From NCBI GenBank assembly GCA_905250115.1, contig CAJNOI010000006.1, positions 596,033 to 660,032 of the forward strand: 64,000 bases of DNA, in the 5' to 3' direction. This DNA is from Adineta steineri (lineage: Eukaryota; Rotifera; Eurotatoria; Adinetida; Adinetidae). Shown in pieces: positions 46,363 through 59,843 of the stretch. Position numbers and translations under genes: made by a program. How positions within the stretch are numbered: the first letter of the stretch is position 1; each line of letters starts with the position of its first letter. Under the pieces are notes generated by a model. That model saw only the letters and a program-made list of their open reading frames with translations. It was not told where the DNA came from and ran no database searches.

Positions 46363-48524
46363 CTAAGATATCATTAGACATGTTCAATTTGAGAACTGAT
46401 GTTGATCAATATGTAAAAATAACTTCATAATATTTTCTTCACTTATATTAAGTCAATTCAAACAAGTGTTTGAATAATTATAATCACAAAAATAAGAAAT
46501 GCAATAAACGTAATTTTCTTTTTTTATTCTAATGTTTTTATTTAACAGAAAAAAAAAGGTTCGTTTACCTCACCTTATAATCGTTTGCAGTCATCTTTTA
46601 ATATAAAAGCATGATTTTATTCATATTTTCGTTTCGTTTCTTTTCTCTTCCCTTCTGTACTCTATTTACATCTTCTACAATTATCAAGAATGGGATTGAA
46701 GGTAGAACGAGAACTGAAAGAAGCAGAAGGAGAAGGAGAAAAAACGTATTTTATTATTTTGTTTGCCATACGGCTGTTCTTCGCAGCTGTACCATCATAA
46801 GGACGGATTCATTCTTTATGTATGAATATCGTATACATATACGTATATACAGAAGGGTAACAGAACAACGAGCGAGGAGAAGAAAAAAAGGTCTTTATTC
46901 ATCATAATTACATATACAAGTAAATTCTTATTGTTTCCGACTATTCACACAGTAGTATTCGTTGATAGTTATGTTTAATTACAAGAAACATCTGGCTTTT
47001 GTAAACAGAAGAATAATAAATATCTCAGAAAGACAAATGATCATGTATAATATTAGTTATGTAAATATCAGTAATTGATTAGATATTTTTTTAAAGAATA
47101 TTTCATTTAAATCAAATAAATATAAAATTATTCTATGTTGTTTACCTGCTCGTCGATGTTTTCTTCCATAACGGACCATTGTTTTCAAAATCGAGTTTTA
47201 TTTTAAAAATATTATTCAATTTTTATCTAAAAATGAACTATACCATAATATAAACCAAGTAACCTCCTACACCTAGAAAACAGAAAATAGTACCAATTTT
47301 AACAATGCAGAAAAAGCTTCTACCTTGATATAAATGAATATACAGTTATTATAGATTTTCATTTTATTCTTCACGCGTAAATTAAATATAGTAATCAACA
47401 GGAGGTTAAGTACATATATAAGAAAAAAAGAACATATAGAGTGACGATAAATATGCATGTTTTTTTCAAATGTGAGAGAAATATATTGGCAAATAAATAA
47501 AATGTTCTTATTCACATCGAATAACACGAATGAATATAAATTAGTCTATTATGTATAATTAAGTATTCGCAAGCAAAAGAAAAAGCGAAGAAGTTACATA
47601 GAAATTATACAATCGTATATAGACTTATTGTTTCTTTATGTGCAAGCATATGAGATAATCTATATTAATTGTAGAATATTTTTTTTGAAAATAACATTGT
47701 TGAAAGAGAAGCTTCAATAAAATTCAAGAAACTTGTTCAGTTCAGTAGGATATTGTACTTATCTCTGCACTTCAATATTCAATGATTATAAAAGAGTGTT
47801 TTTACGATATATGATGTAATTTTATTTGTTTGATAGTTTTGTATTGCTTGATAACATACGTTACCTTTTAGTTATTTGATAATAACAATATATATTGAAT
47901 TAGATTATAAATGGAATCATTGTCCTTAAATATAATTGATTAGAAATAAATCTTACCGAAAATATAATTATCAACAACTTCAGTATCATTGATGAATAAA
48001 TGATAAGTTGTACAATGACTTATAAAACTGACAAAAAAACACAGATCGTATGATATAAATAAGATTGTAGACGATGTATATGTAGGATAATTATGACTGT
48101 CTTTTTTGTATAATTACATATTCGTTTCGAATGATGAAAAATATTTTTACACTATCCAAACAGATTATTATAGACTTGAAAGAGATTTGATATATGATAA
48201 AATACGTTTTATTTTTACAAAAACATGAAACTTATGGAATTGATATTATTAAATAAACTGAATTTAAAAAATCGCGGAGGTTGTAGATGAATATCTGATT
48301 TAATTAATCATCTAACAAATTTGATATATTAGATTTCAAACTCTCATACAGAATGTTGTTTAATAATATCGAATAAAATTCTATTTTTGAAACAAAGTTT
48401 GAAGTCTTTCTCATTGATTCAAAAGAAAATTTATGATTTTGATAAAAATTAATCTATTATATTATTGTATATAATCACAAGTTATTTTAACAATCTAATT
48501 CGAATAACCATCAGAGATTGGATG

Positions 48525-48615
48525 AGTACAAGTACTTTTTACTTAACAAGTGTACTTTGTACTTGTACTCTAGCACGCGTACTAAGTTCGAAAATACTTA
48601 TTAGAGTCTACTTAA
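48525..48615. repeat. GTACTT/AAGTAC-rich internally repetitive tract
   Basis: Repeated GTACTT, AAGTAC and GTACTTGTACTC units occur in both orientations over about 90 bp and can fold back on themselves. This is a degenerate short palindromic repeat with no coding evidence. Confidence 0.45.
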
Positions 48616-49183
48616 GTACATCTTCGTATCTAGTTTCGATAAATATTCGCCCTGTTACTGAACTGCTAGAACCTATGTTTTTGTAACGGATAATAAATTT
48701 AAAAAGCTAAAATAATTAAGTCAGACAAAAACGAATCGTTTTAAACTAAGTACTCAATCAGCAATAACCAACAGCAGCAGTGGCGACCGAGGAGAAAAAA
48801 ATCTGAACGTTAAGAAGAGAAATAGAGATATTCAGCACGAATGATTCATACTATAATAATACTATTAAAAAATCATATTATTTTACAAAAATCAAAATAT
48901 TAAGAAAACTAATTCAATCAATACAAACTGTGCTTCTCTTTTATATAAACTATAAACATTGTTTAATTGAAAATTCATTCTATCAATGGAAGGCAATCAT
49001 ACTACCGACACCGCTTCGTCGAATGATTGTTTTGTTGACAGATAGGTACACTGTGTCAATAAAAAAATTGAAAATAAAAAAGTTAAAATTTGTCGAGAGT
49101 ATAGCGTCAAAAAAGTCTTTTTAAAATTCGGCTATGTTATGGTTCGATTCATTGTTATGTTCTTTTTCTTTCTTCTTATTGAG

Positions 49184-49236
49184 GGTGGGTGTGAATGAGT
49201 AGTTATTCGAATTTATTCACACCCACATCCACCCTT
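49184..49236. repeat. GGGTGGGTGTGAAT / ATTCACACCCAC inverted repeat
   Basis: The arm GGGTGGGTGTGAATG pairs with TTCACACCCACATCCACCC across a loop of about 20 bp. A similar GTGGG...CCCACATCCAC arrangement is found at 31829-31885, suggesting a small dispersed family. Confidence 0.55.
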
Positions 49237-49370
49237 AAGGATCTGCACTTCCAAGAACCCGAAATAAAGTCGAAGCTTGACATAGACGCTAGGAAAAATT
49301 AATTATTAGATCTCATGTTGATATATTTACGATAATTAAACAAATTCAAAAACAAATATATGTAGTGGAT

Positions 49371-49529
49371 ATGGGGATTGAAAGATGGATTTGTGGTGAA
49401 CCACCATCTCTAAAGAAGCGCAAAGATCGCGGAGCGAGAGAAATCAGAATTCAAAATGTTATTGCTGATCGTGGTAACAGATTAACTATCGATTTTATTC
49501 GGAGCATTGCTTATAATCTTTCATTATAA
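49371..49529 (+). other. Short open frame with coding-like composition, unknown
   Basis: 52 codons from ATG (MGIERWICGEPPSLKKRKDR, then GAREIRIQNVIADRGNRLTI and a short tail) with balanced composition and more G+C than the flanks. No splice signals or homology recognised. It may be a remnant of a mobile element or chance. Confidence 0.25.
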
Positions 49530-50353
49530 ATATATATAATTGTTACTAAAAGTATTTTAAAAACTTTTGAAGAGAAAAGATTTTGTAAAAAGTAATAAAA
49601 ATTAGATTATATTTCGTAATTATCCGTACTAATTGTCTTTTTTTATCCATATATTTGCCCTGTCTCTCTCAGAGAAAATAGCTGAGACCACTTTTTGTGT
49701 TGTATCCTGGAATCTACTAGATTTAGAGGACTAAGATATGAAAAAACGATGGTGGCACTAGAAGTTATCACTAAATTGTAACTGTTGGCAAAATGTACCA
49801 AACCCTATATGTACATCGTTTTTAAATTGAATCATTTATTACTTCATCGTAAATGTGAAGCAAAATAGAAAATAACCTTTAACATCTTATAAACGAAATA
49901 AAGATAGTACACCTTTTTGAAATTCTCTTATTATCTAAGAAATATTTTATTTTATTTAAGTTTGTTTGATAACATAGAACATTTTACAATATTAAATATT
50001 CTTACCAACTGTTCTCTTATAACCACTGATTCTAACAATATTCCTGTAAACTATCTTCGAAAAACTACCACATTTTGATAAAATAATATATTATCAATTG
50101 TATTATTTTTCAGTACAATTAAAACGATGTTTCATTATTATTCTAAAAATAAAGTACCCGCAACAGTTAAAAGAAAAGAAAAGAAAAGATTAAAAAGACA
50201 AATTTTGATGTACTTTTTTCAAAGTCACGTGTAAAATACACAATGATAAATAGAATTCAATCTCGAGTACTTACTTTTATGGATCAAGAAAAATTCAGGT
50301 AGATAACAAACATGTTGTAGTTTATTTTAGTTAACGTAAAATATACATAAAAC

Positions 50354-52697
50354 ATGGGTTCGGTAGTGAATAAACAACGTACGGATGATAGTTTAGAATT
50401 AACAAATTTAGTTAAAACAATAAGAACAAAATCAATACTTGAAAATCAAGATGATTTTGAAGAATGTGTTTTAATTTGGCTTGATTCAAGTATTAAATAT
50501 AATGCTCATTGGGCAGATGAATTAAATCATGCACGAGAAATAATTAATAATTTAAAAATATTCGATCAACTTAATGATTGTATTAACTTCATGAAAATGA
50601 TTGTTTATGATAAAATTTTTCTTATCGTATCACAGTAAGATTTAATTATTTGTATTAATAATATAGTGAGATTTTCTTATATATATACATAGTCAATATA
50701 TTCAATCCATTTGTGCAATTAAATCTGAACTTCGTCATTTAACATCGATTTATGTTTATTGTGATGAAAGTTTATCTTCAATAAAACGAACATCATTAGA
50801 AACTTGGGCTCGAGATAATGAACCATTAATAACAGGTGTTTATTCCAATTCAACAGATTGTTTTGCACAATTATCAAAAGATGTTTATGATATATGTGAT
50901 CATGATTCAATTCCTGTAACATATTTAAGTCCACAGATAAAGAATCAAAATTTAAAACAATCAAGTTCATTTCTGATATTTCATTTTTTCCTTCAAAATA
51001 TCCTCTCTAATTTATTATCACCTATAAATAAAGAACAACGACATCGTATATTTCGTTCTTGTCTTTATTATTATCGTGACAATGATAAACGTATAGAAGA
51101 AATTAAACATTTTGAACAACATTATAATTCTCAATCATCTATTGATTTATACTTACGAACAAAATTTTTTTCACGTCTTTTACATAAAGCTAGTCAAACA
51201 GCTAATTTTGCACTTTTATTCGATTATAGTTTTATCCTGAATGACATACAAAACATTATACAAGAAAAATCTATTACATTAACAAATATATATTATCGTG
51301 CACAAAATTTAAATGCTGATGATTTATATCGTTTACGTATAAATTTAAATGGTATCATATCAATCAATACTTATCTTGATCTTTGCAAAACTGCTGAAGC
51401 TGCTGTTAATGAAGTTTCATTAATATCAAATACACTTGAAACTGTTTTATATCATTTTTCAATAAATCAATCATATATATCTATATCTGATAATAAAGTT
51501 CTTCTATCAATTGGTAGTTTATTTCGTATTGAACATATCGGAATGGAAATGGATGGTGTATGGCATGTACATTTAAAAATGTTAACAAAAGATGATATCA
51601 ATGATCAAATTGAAATAATAATGAAAGAAATTGATTTTCTTCCACATAAATATTTATCGATTGGTCTTATTTGGGATAAAATAAAACAATCGGGTAAAGC
51701 TGATCGATTTTATCGTTTACTTATTGAACATTTATCAAAAACAAATAGAGAAACAGCACTTATTTGTAATTATATTGGAACTATAATTCGTTTAAAATGT
51801 CAATATCCAACAGCATTAACTTATCATAAACAAGCATTAACAATTTATAAAGAAGGAAATCAATTAAATTCTTCATTGAATGAAGATATTGATCGTACAT
51901 ATGCACAAATAGCATTAGTCTATAGAGACATGGGTGATACCTTACATGCTATTGAATATTTTAAATTAATATCGAAACAAGGTGAAGAAGAAATTTTAAA
52001 TCAACTTGGAGAAATTTATCGAAATCTAGAAAAATTTCATATTGCTCATCAATATTATCAACAAACAAAATCATATAATAATATTGGACTTTGTTATATT
52101 AATCAACGAATGTTTCCAGAAGCATTATCTTATTTAAAAAAAGAACCAAATTCAATTTCTAATATAAATCTAGGTGTTTATCATCAATTACGAAAAGAAT
52201 ATAGTACAGCATTAATATTTTTTGAAAAAGCATTAGAAACTATAAAAGATCGTCCATTAGATATAGCAATGATACATTCTTATCTTGGTCTATTACATTG
52301 TGATAGTCGACAATGGTTACTATCATTAAAACATTATGAACAAGCACTTGCTCTATATAAACGTCATTTAATAAATAATCATCCAACTATTGCACTTATT
52401 CATGATGGTCTTGGAACATTATATTTAACGAAAGGTGAATTTCGAGCAGCACAACGTGAATATGAACGTTGTTTAGAATTACAATTACGTGTATTACCAG
52501 CAAATCATCCAGATGTTGCTGGAACATATAATAATTTAGGTGGTGTTTTTAATGAATTAGGTCAATATGAACAAGCATTATTATATCATTTAGAAGCACT
52601 TGCAATTGCTACAGCAACATTACCAAATGAGCATTCTGATATAAAATTATACCAACATAATATTATAGAAACAAAACGAAAACTTTCTCAAAGTTAA
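50354..52697 (+). CDS. ADP-ribosyltransferase-like domain plus TPR repeats (bdelloid-type)
   Basis: Two exons, 50354-50634 and 50693-52697, give about 761 residues. The N-terminal 400 residues carry an ART-like fold: a helical leader, SIDLYLRTKFFSRLLHKASQ, the first-strand motif TNIYYRAQNLNADDLYRLRI (Arg kept), then GIISINTYLDLCKTAEAAV where active ARTs have the FxSTS serine motif, and ISDNKVLLSIGSLFRIEHI where the catalytic ExE glutamates should sit. Both of the latter look lost, so arginine ADP-ribosylation is unlikely. Residues 420-760 are tetratricopeptide repeats, the last ones kinesin-light-chain-like (ALIHDGLGTLYLTKGEFRAA, VAGTYNNLGGVFNELGQYEQ). TPRs bind partner proteins. This architecture is multiplied in bdelloid genomes; here it is probably a scaffold or sensor. 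It is convergent with actin, 604 bp away. Confidence 0.8.
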
Positions 52698-53301
52698 ATA
52701 TATATATTTCTAATATTCTATTTATTTATTAATATCATAAAGCAAAGGATATCACTTTATTTTGATTGATAATTTTATCAAAAGTATTGTAATTGAAATT
52801 TATCTTAGTTTAATAATTAATCTATACATTGTACATATAATTAGAATAGCAAAACATATTCTGATACTATGGAATAGAACAATTGAAGTTATTCTTGACA
52901 TTTTATGATAAAATATTAGTTGTATGCTTATCAACATTCTATTTATCAGTACCTAAGATAATATAAAAAAAGATTTCTTTTTGTTCTATTGTCATACCAA
53001 AGGAAGGATATTAAAATTTATTTAAAAAAAAAAGAAATAATGATGTATGCTATTGTGATTGCACAAAATTCTTAATTAAAAGGATAAATAAAATCAAATT
53101 AAAAAGAAAAAAGACAAAAGAAAAGGTAATGATGTTGTATCATCATTAAATGAGGACAAAAGGATAGAGTGGTTGTCGTGCAATTCTAGTAGTAGAAAAC
53201 GAAGAAGGTTGTTTGAAGAAAAAAAAGAAAAAAAAACATTTGAAACTTTTTTCATAGATATATATATTCGATTGATTAACTTCTTCAGTAATTCTACCCA
53301 T
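52698..53301. other. Intergenic, convergent 3' ends of ART/TPR and actin genes
   Basis: AT-rich with poly(A) runs, and both 3' UTRs must lie here. A purine-rich tract near 53096-53125 encodes nothing convincing. No gene seen. Confidence 0.5.
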
Positions 53302-54606
<1,305 letters not shown>

Positions 54607-55594
54607 GATTTTTTTTAAAGCAACGAGTTAGATGATAAATAATATGTATGTGTATATGTCTCCTCTTCAAAGATTGTCCGTAAAAAGAACGACAACCGCA
54701 ATATCTTCTTAGCTATATACACAGAATATACCAAAATAGTCTTTTCTTTTCTGTTTTCCTCTTCGCTTTTTGCTTTTTTCCTTAGATATATACATCAGTC
54801 AATACCAAATCGGGTAACATATATTGTTATGACAACGGACGACCGAAAGAAGAAAAAAAAATGCAGATAGATGATAACCGCTTCCTGCTTCTTTATTATA
54901 TATACATATATATATATTTGTACCACTAGTATCCCAGATATTTTCAGACGTATAAAGAGTAACATATGGAGTAGAGACGATATACATATATTGATCGCAT
55001 TCTTCATTTGAGAAAATAATACCACTGTTCGCCGTTCCTTTTATCAATATTAACCAACGATAAGAAGAAAAAAGAAAAGAAAAGAAGAATTATCATCATC
55101 TTCGAATAACCGAAGCTACATAGAAGAAAAAGCAATAATATCCAAGAAAAGAAATAACAATGTTGAAGGATAAGAATATCAGATTTATTTCTAATCTAAG
55201 TCCTATTCATTAATTTATAGTTTTAAACACAATTGTAATTTATTGAAATAAATGAAAAATAAATGTATTTATAAATTCAATACAATAGAATACTCCTTAA
55301 ACGAGCTTCAAAACATATTTTTTAGTCATTGAATTACAAGGCTGAGTTACTTGTTGCATAGAGAAAGAAAAAGAAAAGAGGAGAAAAAAAACGAACGAAA
55401 AATATATATATATATATATATTTATATGATCGATCGAAAAGTGTGCGTATACATTTATAAATTCGTAAACACATTGTGACCCCAGTCAGTACGTTCTTAA
55501 ATAAAATAAACAAGCTTGTATTCTTACCACAAATAGTAAGTAGAAATTTTACGTACTTTTAAATAAACTAAATTTGATTTTCTTTTGCAAGACA
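54607..55594. promoter_or_regulatory. Divergent intergenic region upstream of actin
   Basis: About 990 bp between actin (minus) and an orphan gene (plus), containing their 5' regions. An (AT)n run is at 55403-55421. Just before the orphan gene's ATG, TTGATTTTCTTTTGCAAG looks like a splice acceptor, so that gene may have an upstream non-coding exon or receive a trans-spliced leader here. Confidence 0.4.
55403..55421. repeat. (AT)n microsatellite
   Basis: About ten AT dinucleotides just before a GATCGATCG sequence in the actin-orphan intergenic region. Similar shorter AT runs occur throughout the window, for example near 8900 and 9320. Confidence 0.7.
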
Positions 55595-55981
55595 ATGACT
55601 AGTAATAAATCAGCTGTAACTGGTGGTTTATCTGAAAAAAGTGTTCTTTCAGCTACAATAATAAATAAAACACCAGATACAATACATTGTTTCGTTGAAT
55701 ATCAAACAGTATCAGGTACAGATAATGAAGTTATTGAATTTGATATAGATGGTAATGGTGATGAAGAAAAATGTGAAGAAAAAGTACATACAACATCAAC
55801 AAATACACATGATTCTTCATCTTCAAATGTTTTTCCTAAAGTCATCTATTCAATACGAGCTACAAAATCAGATGGTTCAAAATTAAAAATTATGGCACCA
55901 TTTGATAATGTTCCTCATGGTAATGCACATAATTGGAAATTTATTGTTGATAATGATAAAATTCATTCTGAAAAAAATTAA
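55595..55981 (+). CDS. Small soluble orphan protein
   Basis: A 128-residue frame starting MTSNKSAVTGGLSEKSVLSA, with the ATG four bases after a polypyrimidine-AG acceptor-like site. An in-frame ATG at 55574 would add seven residues but lies inside the acceptor tract. The sequence reads as beta-strand-rich (ATIINKTPDTIHCFVEYQTV; VFPKVIYSIRATKSDGSKLK) with a central acidic Gly/Glu/Lys loop and a C-terminal NWKFIVDNDKIHS. No signal peptide or membrane helix. I do not recognise the family. An Ig-like or beta-sandwich fold is possible from the strand pattern only. Confidence 0.6.
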   Translation: MTSNKSAVTGGLSEKSVLSATIINKTPDTIHCFVEYQTVSGTDNEVIEFDIDGNGDEEKCEEKVHTTSTNTHDSSSSNVFPKVIYSIRATKSDGSKLKIMAPFDNVPHGNAHNWKFIVDNDKIHSEKN

Positions 55982-56149
55982 ATTTCATCTTTAAATACTA
56001 TTCTGTTTTCTTTTTTGTTGTTTACAAAAAAATATTCTAATAAATATTAAAATAAACTTAGTTACTTAAATGTAAAATGAATACATAAAGAAATTTTTTT
56101 ATTTTAATGTTACTATAATAGAAATAATAATTTTTCTTTTTCGAATCCA

Positions 56150-56983
56150 ATGTTACTTATACAACAACAATCATCATCATTTCGTGTTTGGACAAGTCGA
56201 GCACTAATGATATATTTTCGTCGTGCATTACTTTTTCTTGTTATTAGTTCTCGTCAAAATTCAAATAATAAGATTCATTTATTAGAACAAGAAACAGTTA
56301 ATTTTAATGATGCTGAAGATGAAGAAGATATATTAATGATAACGGATGAAAGTAAATCATCACTTGAGAGATATGAAATAGAAAAAAATTCATTGAATAA
56401 ATATACAATCGATAAACTTTTTCAAGGATTAAATAATTCAATGATAAACTCAACAATAGATATATCATTACAATCACAAATTACCGAACAATTTGAACCT
56501 TTTACTGAAAGTTTAACTCAAGATTCGACTATTGAAATTAATGAAAATAAAGTATCACATGATTTTATCTATCAAAAACAGCAGGTGCCTATCGAATATC
56601 ATAATCAAATTCGTACTTTTCAATCCTGCGATCGACACTCTAACTTTACAAATCATATATCATCCTATCCAATACATTTAACTGATGAAAACAAGACATT
56701 TAAGTTTGGTTCACCTTGTCTACCGTCATTTTTTGAATGTTATTCGTCTGATGATGAAATGTCATCATTATCAAATTCTATTCAACAAAATATATCTCAT
56801 TCATCCAATAATGATGATAATAATAATGATTTACTTATAACTAGCAATATACGCGTTCGTTTAATTGCTAATCAGCGTGATATCGAATCAACATTGATTC
56901 ATAATATCCAACAGAAAAAATCACATATGGAATTTTCTTCAATAACTTTAAATAAAAAATTTCTCAAAACATCAATATTGTAA
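56150..56983 (+). CDS. Orphan protein, mostly disordered
   Basis: A single 277-codon frame. The first 35 residues are basic and hydrophobic (WTSRALMIYFRRALLFLVIS), which might be a membrane anchor or targeting segment. The rest is Ser/Asn/Asp/Gln-rich and likely unstructured, with an acidic patch (DAEDEEDILMITDE) and a C-terminal basic stretch. No domain recognised. It lies between the small orphan gene and the 3' end of HMG-CoA reductase (opposite strand, 130 bp away). Codon usage resembles the neighbouring genes, which supports it being real. A missing upstream exon is possible because the start context is weak. Confidence 0.5.
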   Translation: MLLIQQQSSSFRVWTSRALMIYFRRALLFLVISSRQNSNNKIHLLEQETVNFNDAEDEEDILMITDESKSSLERYEIEKNSLNKYTIDKLFQGLNNSMINSTIDISLQSQITEQFEPFTESLTQDSTIEINENKVSHDFIYQKQQVPIEYHNQIRTFQSCDRHSNFTNHISSYPIHLTDENKTFKFGSPCLPSFFECYSSDDEMSSLSNSIQQNISHSSNNDDNNNDLLITSNIRVRLIANQRDIESTLIHNIQQKKSHMEFSSITLNKKFLKTSIL

Positions 56984-57113
56984 GCAATTATATCTTTTTC
57001 TTCCATTCATTCGAACATCTTTTCTTTTAGAATCGATTTACCATATAAAATACTTTATATTAACCCATAAAAATTATCAAATAATTTATTTTTGCTATTA
57101 TTTAAAAAAAATA

Positions 57114-59843
57114 CTATTTAGTTTGAATAAAACTACGATTAAGTCGTAAATGTGATTGAACAAGTTCATTAGTTGCTAATGCGCTCAATAATGATAATTC
57201 ACCGGCCAATACTGTTGAACATATAAGACGAGCAAGTTGACAAGAATTTTCACCAGGTGCATTCGACAAAGAACCATTAACGTCAAGCATTTTTAAGCAA
57301 GCTTGTTGAGCTGCTAATTTTGTTCCACCACCTATTGTTCCAACTTCAAGTGAATACATAGTACATGATATATACAAATCATTTTTCTCAGGTCCTGTTG
57401 TTTCAAGCCATGTTAAACCTATAAAAAACGTTTTTGAATGAATTTTTGTTTTTTGTTGAATAAATATTATAAAATATTTACAATTACTACTTGAAACAAC
57501 TTGTGCTGGATCTTGACCACAAGCAATAAACATAGCCTAAAGAAAAAGCATATTTAGATATTGATAATAATAACTATCATAAAAATATTTACAGCAACTA
57601 TATTGGCAGCATGAGCATTAAATCCTCCAATTGAACCAGCCATAATTGATCCAAGCATATTTTTTGATTGATTTAATTCAACAAGTTGATTAGCATTTGT
57701 TTTAAGTACTTGATGAAGTATATCACCGGGTATGATCGCTTCTGCTACAACTGATTTTCCTCGTCCATCAATCCAATTTAATGCTGATGGTTTTTTATCT
57801 TTAATTAATAGAAAATAAAAATAGATATTTTCTACTTATTTAACTAACCAGTGCAATAATTTCCACTAACACTAATAATATCAACTGTTTGAGGCCATGT
57901 AGATTTAACAAGTTTTAATACAGCTTCAACACCTTTTGATAACATATTCATACCCATAGCATCACCAGTTGTTGCAACAAAACGAACGAATAAATAATGT
58001 GCTGCTAAATTTCGTTTAATACTTGTTAAACGTGCATATGAACTTGTTCCATCAAAACATTTTTTTATTTCTTCAAAATTTGTTTCAAACCATTCATAAG
58101 CATCATATGCTTGTCGAATGGTGGCAAATTTAAGCACAGGACCACGTGTCATACCATCATTGAAAATAATTGTTTCAATACCACCTTTTGACATTGATAC
58201 AGCTTTACACCCGCGATTTGTACTTGCAACAAGTGCACCTACAAAAAAATAGCTACTTTTTCCTTTCGTTTGTATATCCAATTCAAATAAACAAACAATA
58301 AGAGTGACTAATTAACAACATCTCCTTTGATAGAAACCACTGAGATCAGTCAACCTTATCAAATATTGTTTTTACTACTTAAACCTGAGTACTTGATTAG
58401 GTTGACATCGAGAAGTTGATAAATAGTAAAGGAAAATAATCTTTTTACCTTCTGTAGTTGCCATTGGTATATAAAAATTTCGATTATCAACACGTAAGGG
58501 ACCCGCATATCCAACAGGTATTTGAACATAACCGATGACATTTTCACAACAATGATTGATAACCAATGAATAATCATAATTATCATAAGGTAATAAATCA
58601 AGTGAAAATGAAGAGTTTTGTGTTGAAACTAATAACTCATTTAATAATAAACGACGTATATGTACAGCTTTTAATAATGGTAAATTTTTCTCAAGATTAT
58701 GTGCAGCTAGTTTTTTTGATTTAACCAAGGATAATATTTCTTCATCAGTTAAAAGAGAATAATCAATATTTTCTGTTGTATCGGGTATTTTAGATTCCAT
58801 TATTTTTGGTGTTAACGGAACTACAAGATTTGGTGTAGTTGCCGTTTTTTGATCAGTCAAATCATTAGTTTCAGTTGAAGAACAATCTAAAATTAAAATA
58901 TTTATAAAAAAAAATAATATATATAAATCTTTTTACTATCAATTGTAAAAATAACCGGATTTTTTGGTATTGAAGATTGTTTATTAACGATTAATACCTC
59001 ATTTTTATTTTCATCTGGTGTTTTTCCTATAAATATATCAAATATTCGAGTATATTTCGATGTTTCACGTCCAGGTGGAACCATAGCAAGACATGTTAAA
59101 CAAATTATAGCGGTTGATATTAATGCTAATGTTTCATAAAATGACCAAGCTGAAGTTTTTAAACTAAATAATGCCAGACCTAATATTTTGATAATTTTTA
59201 AACGATGTAAAATAGAATTCAATTCATCACTATTTTTTGTTAAAAAGATTTGTTGAGAATTTTCCTTGTTGAATGTTGTTTTATCAATAAAATATGAATA
59301 AAGAAAACAAAGTACACTTGGAAAAACAGCTATTTGTGATAACCAACTTGCAACTATACATATACTTGCCATATCACTTAATGCAATAATCGATGGAACA
59401 TCAGTTAAACGACCTACACGAGTAAGTAATAGAGCAAAAACATGATCAACACAAATATGACGAAGCCAACGACGTAAAACAAAATTTGATGATTCTTGTT
59501 GTTGTTGACGATTGATTGAATTTAAAGGAATAAGTATTGAAGCTAATGCTACAGATTGTGTTGCATTCCATAATAGTGATGATATTGATAATAAAACTAT
59601 TATATGAATTATTGTTGAAGAAAACCCATTTGTTACATTTAAATTCGAGAAATTTAATAATGAATTTGATTGAAATATATAAAAAAATGCTTCACAACTA
59701 AGACATGTGCATAAAAATGAAATAAACACTAAATGACGTTGTTTATATAATCGTATTGAATACGTTTGAAATATGAAATAAACTATTGACGTTAAAGCTA
59801 TTGTATAAAATGTTGAATCATAAAAACGAACAGTGGTTGTCAT
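57114..59843 (-). CDS. HMGCR: 3-hydroxy-3-methylglutaryl-CoA reductase
   Basis: Six exons on the minus strand: 58937-59843, 58449-58886, 57849-58238, 57593-57798, 57482-57536, 57114-57418; 2301 nt, 766 residues. The N-terminal 300 residues are a polytopic ER-membrane domain with several hydrophobic helices but weak resemblance to the sterol-sensing domain. The catalytic domain is well kept: [15 protein letters not shown], the [18 protein letters not shown] glutamate block, [19 protein letters not shown] (NADPH/CoA region), [20 protein letters not shown] with the catalytic Lys, GQDPAQ with the catalytic Asp, [10 protein letters not shown], and the final SHLRLNRS holding the catalytic His and a Ser in the AMPK-phosphosite position. 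It makes mevalonate, feeding isoprenoid synthesis. The start is uncertain: the open frame extends 23 codons upstream without an ATG, so I used the first Met, MTTTVRFYD. Confidence 0.94.

Larger units (their letters stand above)
46363..50353. other. 4-kb gene-poor region
   Basis: Open frames (46611-46907, 47273-47527, 48465-48686, 48930-49124) are short and low-complexity. Items of note are a GTACTT-rich tract near 48525-48615, a GTGGG/CCCAC hairpin at 49184-49236 and a 52-codon frame at 49371-49529. It includes the upstream region of the CHPF-like gene. No further gene supported. Confidence 0.5.

Noticed and set aside
46611..46907. 98-codon frame with Arg-rich segments upstream of the CHPF-like gene
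   Set aside because: Composition follows an AGAAGGAGAAGG tract; no homology or conserved motif.
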